From NCBI GenBank assembly GCA_023265355.1, contig JAHFTZ010000092.1:799-7909 (forward strand): a stretch of 7,111 bases of DNA, read 5' to 3'. Under the pieces are notes generated by a model that worked only from the letters and a program-made list of their open reading frames with translations, made no database searches and was not told the DNA's origin. The translations under genes and the position numbers were made by a program. This DNA comes from Terriglobus sp. (GTDB lineage Bacteria; Acidobacteriota; Terriglobia; Terriglobales; Acidobacteriaceae). The first letter of the stretch is position 1. Every line of letters begins with the position of its first letter. Positions 6,621-7,111 of the stretch are shown here, in pieces.

Positions 6621-6660
6621 AGTTTTTATTTTGCTTTATTTATCATATTTTTTTGAGCAT
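6621..6660 (-). promoter_or_regulatory. AT-rich candidate promoter region upstream of the dehydrogenase
   Basis: The 111-base gap between tadA and the dehydrogenase holds a strikingly AT-rich block in a GC-rich neighbourhood. On the - strand it contains TATGAT (6647-6642), close to the -10 consensus (5 of 6), preceded by a run of seven A. No good -35 box is seen at the usual distance, so the assignment is tentative. A transcript from here would have a leader of about 75 bases before the GGAGG site. Confidence 0.4.
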
Positions 6661-6672
6661 GAAGCTACTTCT

Positions 6673-7110
<438 letters not shown>

Positions 7111-7111
7111 G

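Overview
The window is an ordinary bacterial chromosomal segment, GC-rich and tightly packed. It most likely comes from an acidobacterium of the Terriglobus/Granulicella/Edaphobacter type. That placement rests on gene style, an AMP-lyase of the Bacillus-like short class beside GC-rich neighbours, and general resemblance of the proteins to acidobacterial ones. It is an inference, not something the sequence proves. I found no insertion sequence, phage gene, CRISPR array, tRNA or rRNA, and no gene-free stretch reaches 300 bases. The longest gap is 111 bases.

Left part (1-2400). A + strand gene enters from the left edge, with only its C-terminal 170 residues visible. It ends one base short of a convergent - strand pair. 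That pair is purB (adenylosuccinate lyase, GTG start at 2400) followed by a YkgJ-type cysteine-cluster protein, whose ATG lies one base after the purB stop.

Middle (2401-5500). A 59-base divergent region separates purB from a + strand pair: a single-pass membrane-anchored TPR protein and a ClC-family chloride/proton transporter. The region carries the 15-base palindrome TACACTTTTAGTGTA, which offers a possible -10 element on both strands. The TPR gene has no Shine-Dalgarno sequence and begins right after the palindrome, so it may be leaderless. A strong, nearly symmetric hairpin with A/T flanks ends the ClC gene and can also terminate the converging genes to its right.

Right part (5507-7111). 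All genes are on the - strand: tadA (tRNA adenosine deaminase, N-terminus cut by the window edge), a 111-base AT-rich gap, a glucose-1-dehydrogenase-like short-chain dehydrogenase, and a small glutaredoxin closely coupled to it.

Most of the window is housekeeping (purine synthesis, tRNA editing, redox, ion transport). I do not see a new defence or mobile system. The points most worth a second look are the shared palindromic promoter with a probable leaderless gene, the TPR-ClC pair with a variant ClC filter, and the unidentified membrane-associated protein at the left edge.
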